DNA from: an uncultured Clostridia bacterium
GTDB lineage: Bacteria > Bacillota > Clostridia > Oscillospirales > Ruminococcaceae
Assembly: GCA_947629275.1 (NCBI GenBank)
Contig: CANRDG010000023.1
Span: 1-17,573 of the forward strand
DNA: 17,573 nucleotides
Reading direction: 5' to 3'
Shown: piece after piece, positions 1 through 7,561 of the stretch
Position numbering within the stretch: position 1 is the stretch's first letter
Layout: the number at the start of each line of letters is the position of its first letter
Notes under the pieces: generated by a model
What the model saw: only the letters and a program-made list of their open reading frames with translations
What the model was told of the DNA's origin: nothing
The model's database searches: none
Translations under genes and position numbers: made by a program

Positions 1-1
1 C

Positions 2-730
2 AAATACGCAGGGTATCTATACTGCGGAGAGTGTGGGTCTAGGCTATATCTCAGGCAGGGGCGAAGCATTGACCCTGCGACAAACAACTACTCATGTTCG
101 GGTCACAGCAAGCGCATGACAGACTGCACGTCGCATTACATTCGTGCGGTAGTGCTTGACGAGATAGTGCTTGCGGCTTTAAGGAAAGTAACTGCATACG
201 CGAGAGAACACGCTGATGAATTTTACGAGAAAGTCATGTCAAACGGTGAAGCTGAAGCCAAGAAACGCTTAAAAGAATCTGAACGGCTGAGAGCGAAATA
301 CAATTCAAGGCTAAGTCAGCTTGACAGCATTATACGCACTCTATATGAGGACAGGGTGATAGGCAGGATAACGCCTGAGAGATACGATCAGCTTGCCGCA
401 GTTTACGAGAACGAGCAGGCGGACATAAAATTAAAACTTTCGGAGCTTGAAGAAAGGATAGACACATCAAGGCTGAGAGAGGAATGCGTGAATGAATTTA
501 TAGCAAAGGCGAAAGAATACGTTGAGATGCAAACGGTAACGCCTGAACTGCTGAGGGTATTCATCAGGCGTATAGATGTATGGGAGAAAGAGGTCAAATA
601 CTCACGCACATGCGGCAACCGCATTGACATATGTTTCACCTTCCTGCCAGAAGCATCGACAACGATCAAAGGCGAGTGCATTGAGCTGCTGCCTGCAAAC
701 GCCTCAAAAACGCAAAACCCGGAAGGATGA
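2..730 (+). CDS. Large serine recombinase, C-terminal part (5' end outside window)
   Basis: The open frame runs in from the window edge, giving 242 residues before TGA. It begins with a recombinase zinc-ribbon: Cys8 and Cys11 in YCGECG, then Cys32 and Cys42. A charged coiled coil follows (about residues 75-150, rich in K, E and R), then a DUF4368-like tail with the IDVWEKEVKYS segment and a final beta strand. This order (zinc ribbon, coiled coil, DUF4368) is that of large serine recombinases of the TnpX/Tn4451 and ICE type, which excise and integrate elements through a catalytic serine in an N-terminal resolvase domain. That domain is not visible here. An internal ATG at 116 lies inside the zinc ribbon and is not a real start. 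Such genes usually lie at one end of their element, so the element boundary is probably just downstream (inference). Sure of family; the exact element is unknown. Confidence 0.88.
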   Translation, partial: KYAGYLYCGECGSRLYLRQGRSIDPATNNYSCSGHSKRMTDCTSHYIRAVVLDEIVLAALRKVTAYAREHADEFYEKVMSNGEAEAKKRLKESERLRAKYNSRLSQLDSIIRTLYEDRVIGRITPERYDQLAAVYENEQADIKLKLSELEERIDTSRLREECVNEFIAKAKEYVEMQTVTPELLRVFIRRIDVWEKEVKYSRTCGNRIDICFTFLPEASTTIKGECIELLPANASKTQNPEG

Positions 731-740
731 CCTTCCGGGT
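717..740 (+). terminator. Hairpin at end of recombinase gene
   Basis: A perfect 10-bp stem (ACCCGGAAGG / CCTTCCGGGT) with a 4-base loop ATGA contains the recombinase stop codon. The run of T after it is weak (TGCATAAGATATTT), so it is a likely but not classical intrinsic terminator. It could also be part of the element end. Confidence 0.5.
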
Positions 741-1098
741 TGCATAAGATATTTAATTTCCCCTTAAGGGTGGCGAGGATAGAACGGGGGATACTTTTGT
801 GTGGATTTTCAGGAAGAATATTCTGCCGGTGACGTGAGAGGGAGGCGTGTTTGGGGGAGTGATTGGAGATTTTTTCACTTTGTTTGGCGTTCCAGAATGG
901 AACGCGGAAAAAGAGATATGCACTACAACAAGGGGAGGCTCTCTCTTGCAGAGCGCACGGTGTAAGAGCTTTCGCCCTCTGCGGAGGGCGACGGGGGTTT
1001 CACCCCTCGGCCCCACAAGCCTTTGGCAGTTGCGAAGCAACTGTATTAAAGAGCTTGACCGAAAACTTTTAATTTCTTGACATGAATTTAAAAGAAGC
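741..1098. other. Gene-free, palindrome-rich segment next to recombinase
   Basis: No convincing gene is seen. The stretch carries many small dyads: CCCTTAAGGG at 761-770, AGAATATTCT at 815-824, an 8-bp stem with GAA loop at 887-905 (GCGTTCCA/TGGAACGC), a GCCCTC/GAGGGC hairpin near 970-990, GGGG/CCCC pairs near 993-1005, and a 7-bp stem with GAA loop at 1027-1043 (CAGTTGC/GCAACTG). Short open frames here have no ribosome site and read through the stems. It resembles a dispersed, structured intergenic repeat, or the non-coding end of the mobile element (inference). Its boundaries cannot be set from one copy. Confidence 0.45.
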
Positions 1099-1133
1099 AA
1101 AACTCCCCTGTTCTTTCGGAACAAGGGAGTTTT
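1099..1133. terminator. Bidirectional terminator between recombinase region and export locus
   Basis: Stem AAAACTCCC...GGGAGTTTT with an inner TGTTC/GAACA stem, one C-A mismatch and loop TTTCG. A-rich on the left and T-rich on the right, so it works on both strands. It ends the minus-strand export operon 16 bases after its TAA. Confidence 0.85.
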
Positions 1134-1148
1134 TATGTGCTATTACTT

Positions 1149-3344
1149 TTACTCTATCCCCTCGGTGCGGTAGATGAAGCGTACCTGACCGCTCATGCCG
1201 CTTTCTATGCCGGAGAAGTTGTTATACCTTTGCGACACGCTGACGGTCGCTTTCAGCCGCTCTATCAGTCCGCCCAGGTCGCCGTCTATCGCGCCGACTA
1301 GCTTTTGTATGCCCTCGCTGTTGAACTGCTTCAGCCCGTCGCTCAACTGCAATGCGCCATCGCGAAGCTGCGTTACGCCCTCGATAAGCGCTGGCACTGA
1401 CTCTTTCAGCGTGAGTATGCCGTTATTAAGCTCCTGCGCGCCGCTGCACAGCTTTTGCGCGCCTGCTTTCAGGTCGCTGCTGCCGCTTTTAAGCGCTGCC
1501 GCACCTGCCGCCGCGTCCGAAACGCCCTTGGTATACGTTTGCAGACCGATATAGAACGTATTATAGCTATCGAGCGATGATTTCAGCTCTATCAGCGATT
1601 TTGCGCCCTCCGAGGCGGCTGCAAGCGTTTTCTGCACCTCATCGGAAGCCATATTCTCCGAAATGGCTTTTTTGACCTGCGCTTCAACGTTGTCCGCGAC
1701 CGTTTTCTTTACCGCAGCGGTATTCATCTGCGTATCGATATTAGAGGCTATGGTATTCAGAATTTCCTGCGTGTTCATCTGCGCGGTGATGTTTGCCTGT
1801 ATCTGCTGCTGTGCCTGCTCGCTTTGCATTTGCTGATCTACAGCGGCATCTATCTGCGCGGCGGTGGCGCTGTCTATCATTCCTGCCGCTACGGCTTTAT
1901 CATAGCTTTCTGTATCCATTTTCAGAACATTTTGCAATACCGCGGTTCTTACAGTTTCTCTTACCGCGGCGGTAACTTTTTCGCTCACCTGCTGTTTAAC
2001 TGCCTCAGTGACCTGCTCTGTTACCTGCTGCTTTACTGCTGCCGTTACCTGCTGAGTTATATAACTGCGCTGCTGATCTATCGCTTTTGTAACGGTATCT
2101 AAAGCCTGCTGATACACAGCGTTTTTGTCTAAAGAAGTTATAACTTCGTCAAGCACTTTTGCATAGTTTTCAATGGTGAGTTTCTGCACTTTAAGACCTG
2201 CGGCTGCTATCTGCGTATCGGCAGTGGAAAGCAGCGTTTCGAAGACCTGTTTTGCGCCGCCGTTGAGCGTATCGTTATTTGCAGAGAGGGTATTCAGCCC
2301 GTCGCTAAGTTGCACAGCACCGTTTTGAAGATCACCTGCGCCGCTGTTTAAGGTATCACAGCCGTTTTTAAGTTCCTGAGAGCCTGCCGCAAGCTGTTCG
2401 ACCCCACTAGATAGCTCCCCTGCTTTTTCAAGAAGCGTTTCCAGACCGTCATACAGCTGTGCCGAACCGTCGAGAAGCTGATCCATTGCGTCTGTCATTT
2501 CTTTCATAGAGCTGTCTATATCTGCCGTGTCGCCGAGGGTCTCAATATCTAGCTTGCTGAAAGGCTCGTTTGTAGCGACCGTTATCGTCATACCGAAAGC
2601 AAAATTGCTTACATCAGCGGTTATCTCGATAAATTCGGGTATCTCAAACTGCTCTTTGTCTATCGCGAGGTTTTCCTGAAGCGACGGAAAAGCCATGCCA
2701 ACCACTGCGGTGCGATCGCCGTCGTTTATCAGCTTGCCGTTGGTAACTTCAACATTTCTGAAAACCTCATTATCTAGAAGCATACCTGTAAGCGTAACGA
2801 ACGGCACATAAATTTTCTCCTGCCTGCCGTTGACTTCTACCGTTTCATAACTGTTGTTCGTGTAATCAAAACGTATAGTCACCTTGCCGCTCTTGCCCAA
2901 AAGTTCCTGCGGCGAAATTTCCTTGCCGTCAAGTTTATATGTGACCGACATACTCACGGGGAGTTCTTTGTTACTGTTGCCCTGATAGTAAATATCGTTG
3001 CCCTGCGCTTCCCAACTACCTGCGGTATAGCTTTCATCGCCTTTTACGTTCTCAACGTCCGTAAGCGTGGTACTGTCGCTGAGTTGCTGCGCGCCGAGGG
3101 TATTTTTAAGCCAGTCGCTTACTATTATCTTCTGCACGCTGCCGTCTGCACCTGCAAGAACGTAAACAGTTTCATCTTTAACGGTCTCCGTATCTTTCGA
3201 AATGGTCTCCACAGAAGTTTCTTTTGCAACTTTTTCGGTGTCTGCCTGCTTTTCGGGAGCTAAGGCATACGCACCGCCTGCCGCCAGCACCGCGCATACC
3301 GAAACAGCAAGGGTTTTCAATAATGTATTTTTGATATGTATCAT
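1149..3344 (-). CDS. Secreted xxxLxxG heptad-repeat protein (YhgE/Pip-like partner of MMPL transporter)
   Basis: 731 residues from an ATG at 3344, chosen because GGAGGT (3352-3357) sits 7 bases upstream and the protein then begins with a clean signal peptide: MIHIKN, a hydrophobic core, AGGAYALA. A longer frame to 3410 has no such site. After a beta-rich N-terminal domain come two blocks of LxxG heptads (about residues 288-365 and 608-673) of the type seen in YhgE/Pip proteins. Between them is a long helical region with near-repeats of AAVKQQVTEQV (about 421-480). There is no C-terminal membrane span and no sorting signal, so it is exported and released or held by partners. It starts 5 bases after the MMPL frame ends, so the two are one operon. 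Proteins of this class often accompany MMPL transporters in Firmicutes; the exact role is not known. Sure of architecture, not of function. Confidence 0.75.
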   Translation of the reverse strand: MIHIKNTLLKTLAVSVCAVLAAGGAYALAPEKQADTEKVAKETSVETISKDTETVKDETVYVLAGADGSVQKIIVSDWLKNTLGAQQLSDSTTLTDVENVKGDESYTAGSWEAQGNDIYYQGNSNKELPVSMSVTYKLDGKEISPQELLGKSGKVTIRFDYTNNSYETVEVNGRQEKIYVPFVTLTGMLLDNEVFRNVEVTNGKLINDGDRTAVVGMAFPSLQENLAIDKEQFEIPEFIEITADVSNFAFGMTITVATNEPFSKLDIETLGDTADIDSSMKEMTDAMDQLLDGSAQLYDGLETLLEKAGELSSGVEQLAAGSQELKNGCDTLNSGAGDLQNGAVQLSDGLNTLSANNDTLNGGAKQVFETLLSTADTQIAAAGLKVQKLTIENYAKVLDEVITSLDKNAVYQQALDTVTKAIDQQRSYITQQVTAAVKQQVTEQVTEAVKQQVSEKVTAAVRETVRTAVLQNVLKMDTESYDKAVAAGMIDSATAAQIDAAVDQQMQSEQAQQQIQANITAQMNTQEILNTIASNIDTQMNTAAVKKTVADNVEAQVKKAISENMASDEVQKTLAAASEGAKSLIELKSSLDSYNTFYIGLQTYTKGVSDAAAGAAALKSGSSDLKAGAQKLCSGAQELNNGILTLKESVPALIEGVTQLRDGALQLSDGLKQFNSEGIQKLVGAIDGDLGGLIERLKATVSVSQRYNNFSGIESGMSGQVRFIYRTEGIE

Positions 3345-3349
3345 AACAA

Positions 3350-3781
3350 TTACCTCCGTGTGAATGAATTTATCTGCCGTGTTCGCCGCATACCAAGCGT
3401 TGTAACGCACACTAGCTTATCGCAAAGCATAAGCAGCGCAGGCAGTCCGAATATTACAGCCACCATGCTTATCACAGCTCCGCGCGCAAGCAGCATACAG
3501 ATCGAGCCTATCATATCTATATCAGAATACAGCGCCACGCCGAACGTTGCCGCAAACAGCCCCATGCCGGAAACGATTATTGACGGTATAGATGTTGCCA
3601 GCGCGGTCTGCACCGCCTCTTTCTTGCTCTGACCGCTTATGCGCTCGGTCTTGTATCTTGTTGTCATAAGTATAGCATAATCGACCGTTGCGCCGAGCTG
3701 TATGGTACTTATACATATAGGCGCTATGAACGGCAAACTCTGACCGAGATAATGCGGCAAGCCGAGGTTTACGAATATCGC
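3350..3781 (-). pseudogene. C-terminal remainder of MMPL transporter after in-frame TAG
   Basis: The 143 codons that follow the TAG at 3782-3784 are in the same frame as the gene upstream and continue its family sequence. They hold the last membrane helices with GATVDYAILMTTRY, the second-half counterpart of TMDYSIFLWHSY in the first half, then three hydrophobic spans and a basic tail ending in TAA at 3350. No ATG with a ribosome site begins this piece; the first candidate is a TTG at 3760 with no Shine-Dalgarno. It is unlikely to be made alone. Whether it is made at all depends on readthrough or on the TAG being a sequencing or assembly error. I treat 3350-5443 as one gene of about 697 codons broken by a nonsense codon. 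Confidence 0.75.
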
Positions 3782-5443
3782 CTACTCTATTACCGCTATC
3801 AGTATGAACGGCAGAGATATGCTCTTTTCAACAAGCGCGATTATTATAAAAATAGCTATTACAGATATAAAGTTCACGACCTGAAAATCGCGTGAGGTGA
3901 CGTCTATAAGGTCTTTTGTGCAGGGTGCTTCGCCGATGAGCATACCGCCGCTGTCGTACTTTTTCAAAATGGCGTTCAGCTCGTCTATCTGCCTGCCGAC
4001 TTCTTCACTTGCGACTTTGTAACGCGAATTTATCAAGAGAAGTTCCCATTTATCGCTTTTCAGCACGCTGAGTATCGACTGCGGTATCATCTCCTGCGGC
4101 ACGCGCGGACCTATTACCGATTCAAGCCCCAGCACATATTTAACGCCGTCTACTTTTTCCATTTCGTCCGTCATGTTTTTGATCGCTTTGGGCGAAAGGT
4201 CTGCGCTCACCAAAACCATATGTGTGGAGGCAATGTCAAAGTCTTCCGAAAGCTTGCTGTTAGCTATCATGTACGCCATATCTTCGGGCAGGCTGTCTGC
4301 CAAGTTATAATAAACTTCGTCGTTAGTCTTGCTGTAGCCGTAGCAGGCAGGGGGTATTACCAGCGCAAAGGCTATCAAAAACACAGGGAATATCCTCACC
4401 GCGCCTTTTGCAAAGCCGTGCATATTTGGTATAAGCGAGCGGTGTTTTGTTTTCTGCAAAGGCTTATCCAGCACCAGAAGCATTGCAGGCAGCACAGTTA
4501 CACAGCCCAGAACGCCCAGTATTACGCCCTTTGCCATTACAATGCCCAAATCTTCACCCATGGTGAAGGACATAAAACACAGCGCTATAAAGCCTGCTAC
4601 CGTTGTTACAGAGCTGCCCACGACCGACGTGAGCGTTTCTTTTATCGCGGCAGCCATAGCTTCTTTGTTGTCGCTGAATTTGGTTTGCTGCTCGTTGTAG
4701 CTGTGCCACAAAAATATTGAGTAATCCATTGTTACCGCAAGCTGCAACACCGCCGACAGCGCCTTTGTTATGTACGAAATTTCGCCCATAAAATAGTTTG
4801 TGCCAAGGTTTAAGATTATCATCATTGCGATACTTGCAAGGAACACGAACGGCACGAGCCAGCTATCCAAAAACAGCAGCATTACCACGCAGGCAAGCAC
4901 AACCGCTATGCCTACATATATGGGTTCTTCCCTCTCGCACAGGTCTTTAAGGTCTGTTACCATTGCCGAAAGCCCCGAAACAAAGCATTGCTCCCCTGCC
5001 GCCTTGCGTATCTCGCGTATGGCTTGCATTGTAAGGTCGGAAGATGTGGAGGTATCAAAGAAAACGGCTATCATTGTTGAGTTTTCGCTGTTGAACTCGT
5101 CGTATATGCTGTCGGGCAAAAGCTCCATAGGCACCGAAATATCCGCCAGAGAATCATACCACAACGCGGTGTCAACATGATCTATGCCCTCTATTTTTTC
5201 TTTCAGCGCCGCGACGTCTTTCGGCTTCATATCTTCAACTATTATGAACGAAAACGCGCCCTTGCCGAAGTCCTCCATAAGCTCGCCCTGTCCTACCACA
5301 GTTTCCATATCCTCTGGCAGATAGGTGAGCATATCGTAATTTATGCGCGTACCCACAATGCCCAGCACCGACGGTATCATAAGCAGCACCGCGGCTATCA
5401 GTATGGGAACACGCCATTTTACCACAGCTTTTGCAAATCGCAT
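3782..5443 (-). CDS. MMPL/RND-family transporter, truncated by TAG after residue 553
   Basis: Starts at ATG 5443 with GGAGAG (5454-5459) about 10 bases upstream. First membrane span at residues 12-32, then an extracellular domain (about 33-172), then a block of spans (173-345) with the relay pair Asp240-Tyr241 in TMDYSIFL, then a second extracellular domain (about 365-515), and the first spans of the second half. MMPL proteins are proton-driven exporters of lipids or hydrophobic compounds with two equal halves. This frame stops at TAG before the last spans and the second DY pair, which lie in frame just beyond. As read, the product would lack part of the pore and is probably inactive. It is the first gene of the operon with the heptad-repeat secreted protein. 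A TetR-family gene lies upstream on the same strand and may control it (inference). Confidence 0.85.
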   Translation of the reverse strand: MRFAKAVVKWRVPILIAAVLLMIPSVLGIVGTRINYDMLTYLPEDMETVVGQGELMEDFGKGAFSFIIVEDMKPKDVAALKEKIEGIDHVDTALWYDSLADISVPMELLPDSIYDEFNSENSTMIAVFFDTSTSSDLTMQAIREIRKAAGEQCFVSGLSAMVTDLKDLCEREEPIYVGIAVVLACVVMLLFLDSWLVPFVFLASIAMMIILNLGTNYFMGEISYITKALSAVLQLAVTMDYSIFLWHSYNEQQTKFSDNKEAMAAAIKETLTSVVGSSVTTVAGFIALCFMSFTMGEDLGIVMAKGVILGVLGCVTVLPAMLLVLDKPLQKTKHRSLIPNMHGFAKGAVRIFPVFLIAFALVIPPACYGYSKTNDEVYYNLADSLPEDMAYMIANSKLSEDFDIASTHMVLVSADLSPKAIKNMTDEMEKVDGVKYVLGLESVIGPRVPQEMIPQSILSVLKSDKWELLLINSRYKVASEEVGRQIDELNAILKKYDSGGMLIGEAPCTKDLIDVTSRDFQVVNFISVIAIFIIIALVEKSISLPFILIAVIE

Positions 5444-5490
5444 TTATGCGTCACTCTCCATTTTCGTATCATTTTTTGTTCTCATTACAC

Positions 5491-5520
5491 AGTATATTCC
5501 GCTAGTGAAAATTTTTACAG
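5491..5520 (-). promoter_or_regulatory. Candidate promoter of the MMPL operon
   Basis: On the minus strand a TATACT -10 box (5491-5496) lies about 48 bases before the MMPL ATG and downstream of the terminator at 5530-5562. The -35 side (GTAAAA/TGTAAA) is weak, so a helper or regulator would be expected. Weak evidence. Confidence 0.35.
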
Positions 5521-5529
5521 AGACAAAAA

Positions 5530-5562
5530 CAGCCCCGTGCCCAAAAAACAGGCACAAGGCTG
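5530..5562 (-). terminator. Terminator ending the pta-to-small-membrane-protein run
   Basis: Two stacked 5-bp stems, CAGCC/GGCTG and GTGCC/GGCAC, with an A-rich loop. Read on the minus strand it is followed at once by TTTTTGTCT. It separates the small membrane gene from the MMPL operon, which therefore needs its own promoter. Confidence 0.8.
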
Positions 5563-5643
5563 CAAATGACTAAATTTCAGACATTTTGCTTTGTTTGTCT
5601 GTATTATTTTTCTCTCGTTATACAAAAGTGTTTCTAAGATAAA

Positions 5644-5856
5644 TCAGGATTGGCGAAACATAATATATGCCATCAACACACCTACAACGATAGAGGGAAT
5701 TAAAGTTATGTATCCCAATATTCTTAAAACAATTCCTATTTTTTTATGTTTTGTCTTATTGTATAGAACTGTTCCAATAATAATAGGAGCTATTCCCATA
5801 ATCAAAACTATTAAGGCTGCGATCACCAATACAAGCAATAACCCGATAAAAGCCAT
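5644..5856 (-). CDS. Small AT-rich two-span membrane protein, unknown
   Basis: 70 residues from ATG 5856, with GGAGG (+strand CCTCC 5865-5869) 8 bases upstream; the longer frame to 5898 lacks such a site. Two hydrophobic spans, about residues 2-29 and 40-65, are joined by a basic turn YNKTKHKK, which should face the cytoplasm. I do not recognise a family. Its DNA is much richer in A and T (ATA, ATT, TTA codons) than the genes on either side, which suggests a different origin. It follows the TetR gene by 55 bases and precedes a terminator. It could be a passenger or a small partner of the locus; no function is claimed. Confidence 0.65.
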   Translation of the reverse strand: MAFIGLLLVLVIAALIVLIMGIAPIIIGTVLYNKTKHKKIGIVLRILGYITLIPSIVVGVLMAYIMFRQS

Positions 5857-5911
5857 ATTCTCATCCTCCAAATTCCGATCTATCTTATAAACGCACAAAA
5901 AAGGACTTGTT

Positions 5912-6457
5912 TTATTGCGATAGCAGCTGCTCTACCATTTCTTTTTTTAGCACCGTAAGCCGCGCGAACATATCTCGGATATCATCGGACATATTGTTTT
6001 TCAGCCAGTTTGAAACTATGCCGAAAGCGAGGCTTGAAAGAAACGATTCTATGACCTTTCTGTCGCTTTCGTCTATCACGCGCTCACCCAAAACGGACGT
6101 AACATAGGCGTGAATAACATGGTCGCACACGCGCCACATATAATGCTCGAATATCTCGCGGCTGGAAGAATGATAGATGTGCAGCACCGCGCGCTTGTTC
6201 TTCAGACCCCTGTCTATCACCGTTTCAAGGCAGTCCTCAAACTTTTCCACCGTAGGGTAAGCCTGAATTATAAGCTGCGCCTCAGCCTCCACCATATTCT
6301 CGATAAGCTCGGGTATATCCTCAAAATAATAATAAAAAGTGTTGCGGTTTATGCCGCAGTCTGCCACGAGGTCTTTCACCGTTATTTTTGAAAGCGGTCT
6401 TTCTTCCAGAAGCTTTACAAAAGACTGCTGTATAGCTTTTTTAGTGAAATTCGCCAT
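5912..6457 (-). CDS. TetR/AcrR-family transcriptional regulator
   Basis: 181 residues; ATG 6457 with AGGAGG 6 bases upstream, and that site overlaps the TAG of the gene before it (TAGGAGG), so the two are co-translated. N-terminal helix-turn-helix at about residues 8-55 with the typical ITVKDLVADCGINRNTFYYYFEDIPELI, where a TFYYYF recognition region is diagnostic for TetR. The C-terminal ligand half (about 60-181) is helical and resembles the TetR_C_8 type. TetR proteins repress by binding short palindromes near promoters and let go on binding a ligand. The MMPL exporter operon lies just downstream and is the natural target, though I find no clear operator there. It could equally control its own transcript. 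Confidence 0.88.
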   Translation of the reverse strand: MANFTKKAIQQSFVKLLEERPLSKITVKDLVADCGINRNTFYYYFEDIPELIENMVEAEAQLIIQAYPTVEKFEDCLETVIDRGLKNKRAVLHIYHSSSREIFEHYMWRVCDHVIHAYVTSVLGERVIDESDRKVIESFLSSLAFGIVSNWLKNNMSDDIRDMFARLTVLKKEMVEQLLSQ

Positions 6458-6466
6458 TCTGTCCTC

Positions 6467-7072
6467 CTAAAACAGCCCTGCTATCTCTTGGGTGAGCTTG
6501 GCTATTTGCGGTACGATAAAATACACTATTGCTACTGCCACCGCCGCATAAACCACGAGAGCCGCAAGAAACTGAAAAATACACCTTGCCGCGCTGAATT
6601 TGAAATCATCGCGCACGCCTGCATTCAGCACCAGCGCTTTTGCGTCATTCACCGTTGCGGGCAGCCTGCCGAAGCGTATCTTCTCATCGGCTGAGAGCGC
6701 GCAGTTTTTGTTGGGGCACTGCTTTTTGCGCTCGCTGTCGCCGTAATAACCGCCAAAAGATGTATTGCACCGCGGACAACAATCCACGTCCTCGCGCGCA
6801 AAACAGTCCTGCACAAAGTTCATATAGGCGCAGCACCATTTTCTTATATTACAGCGGTAGAGGTACCTTACAAGCATAAGCGCCGCCACTATTATAATTA
6901 CCGCGCAAAGACGTTTTATATGCTCCTCATGTCCTGCCGACTGCGCTATACTGCGCATAACAAGGCAGCACACCGCCGCGCCGCATGGAAAAAGCAAGCA
7001 CGCCAAAGCCGCTCTTAAAAAGAACGGCTTTTTTGCCCTTGCATCGATAGGTTGGTTTTTTAATTCTTTCAT
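6467..7072 (-). CDS. Membrane protein with Cys-rich zinc-ribbon-like segment, unknown
   Basis: 201 residues, ATG 7072, with only 3 bases between the TAA of the preceding gene and this ATG and a poor ribosome site, so translation is probably coupled. Two hydrophobic spans near the N-terminus (about 18-39 and 54-72), a cytosolic Cys-rich part with CPRC at 99-102 (plus Cys98) and CPNKNC at 119-124, and a last span at about 165-188. The four-Cys pattern looks like a zinc ribbon; metal binding is an inference. No known family was recognised. Stop is TAG, which is useful because it shows TAG acts as an ordinary stop in this genome. It lies between another unknown membrane protein and the TetR gene. 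Confidence 0.7.
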   Translation of the reverse strand: MKELKNQPIDARAKKPFFLRAALACLLFPCGAAVCCLVMRSIAQSAGHEEHIKRLCAVIIIVAALMLVRYLYRCNIRKWCCAYMNFVQDCFAREDVDCCPRCNTSFGGYYGDSERKKQCPNKNCALSADEKIRFGRLPATVNDAKALVLNAGVRDDFKFSAARCIFQFLAALVVYAAVAVAIVYFIVPQIAKLTQEIAGLF

Positions 7073-7075
7073 AAC

Positions 7076-7525
7076 TTAAAATCCATCAACGACCTTGCCA
7101 TGCAGCATAAACTGTATACGAGGGTCATGCTGTTTGATAAAATCTGCGTATGCTCTTGCGGTTTCCCAGCCAACGGGGAAATTCACACCGCCGCTGCCTT
7201 TACCTTTTGACTGCGATATATACTCGCCACGCAGGGCTTTCATGTTCTCGTCGTACACGCCAAAGGTGTCTTTGTACACCGCGACATACCAAATATCGCT
7301 CAACTTCCACTTTTTATATGCTGCCATATAGCCGTTGGGCCAGTAGAAGTACAAATAACCGTCGGGCGTAACGTACATATTTTTGACATTATCTGCGCCC
7401 TGCAATTCTTCGCTCATTTTTTCCATGAACTTTTTCTTTGACTTTTTGTCGACTATCATGCTTATCACAAAAATAAGCACAAAAGCTACAACTATCACTA
7501 TTACTGCCGGTGGTACGGGTGGCAT
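7076..7525 (-). CDS. Single-span membrane-anchored protein, unknown
   Basis: 149 residues from ATG 7525, with GGAGG about 8 bases upstream. It opens with MPPVPPA and a single hydrophobic span (about 6-25), then a basic stretch (KKSKKKF) that keeps the rest in the cytoplasm. The soluble part is rich in aromatic residues (YLYFYWPNGYMAAYKKW, then IWYVAVYKDTFGVYDE), suggesting a small beta-sheet domain of the PH-like or lipid-facing sort, but this is only a guess. It begins 36 bases after the pta stop and ends 3 bases before the next gene, so it belongs to the pta transcript. I do not recognise a family. Confidence 0.7.
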   Translation of the reverse strand: MPPVPPAVIVIVVAFVLIFVISMIVDKKSKKKFMEKMSEELQGADNVKNMYVTPDGYLYFYWPNGYMAAYKKWKLSDIWYVAVYKDTFGVYDENMKALRGEYISQSKGKGSGGVNFPVGWETARAYADFIKQHDPRIQFMLHGKVVDGF

Positions 7526-7561
7526 AAATTTTCCTCCTGTATGTTTTTATTATTACTATTA

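Noticed and set aside
753..1124. 123-residue minus-strand frame in the palindrome-rich spacer
   Set aside because: It overlaps the terminator stem, reads through several hairpins and has no ribosome site.
3782..3784. TAG as a recoded sense codon
   Set aside because: TAG ends the ordinary gene at 6467 in this same window, so it is a normal stop here; mutation or error is simpler.
5466..5500. TetR operator near the MMPL promoter
   Set aside because: I looked for a palindrome on the -10 box but the arms (TTACAC and AGTGAA) do not pair well enough to call.
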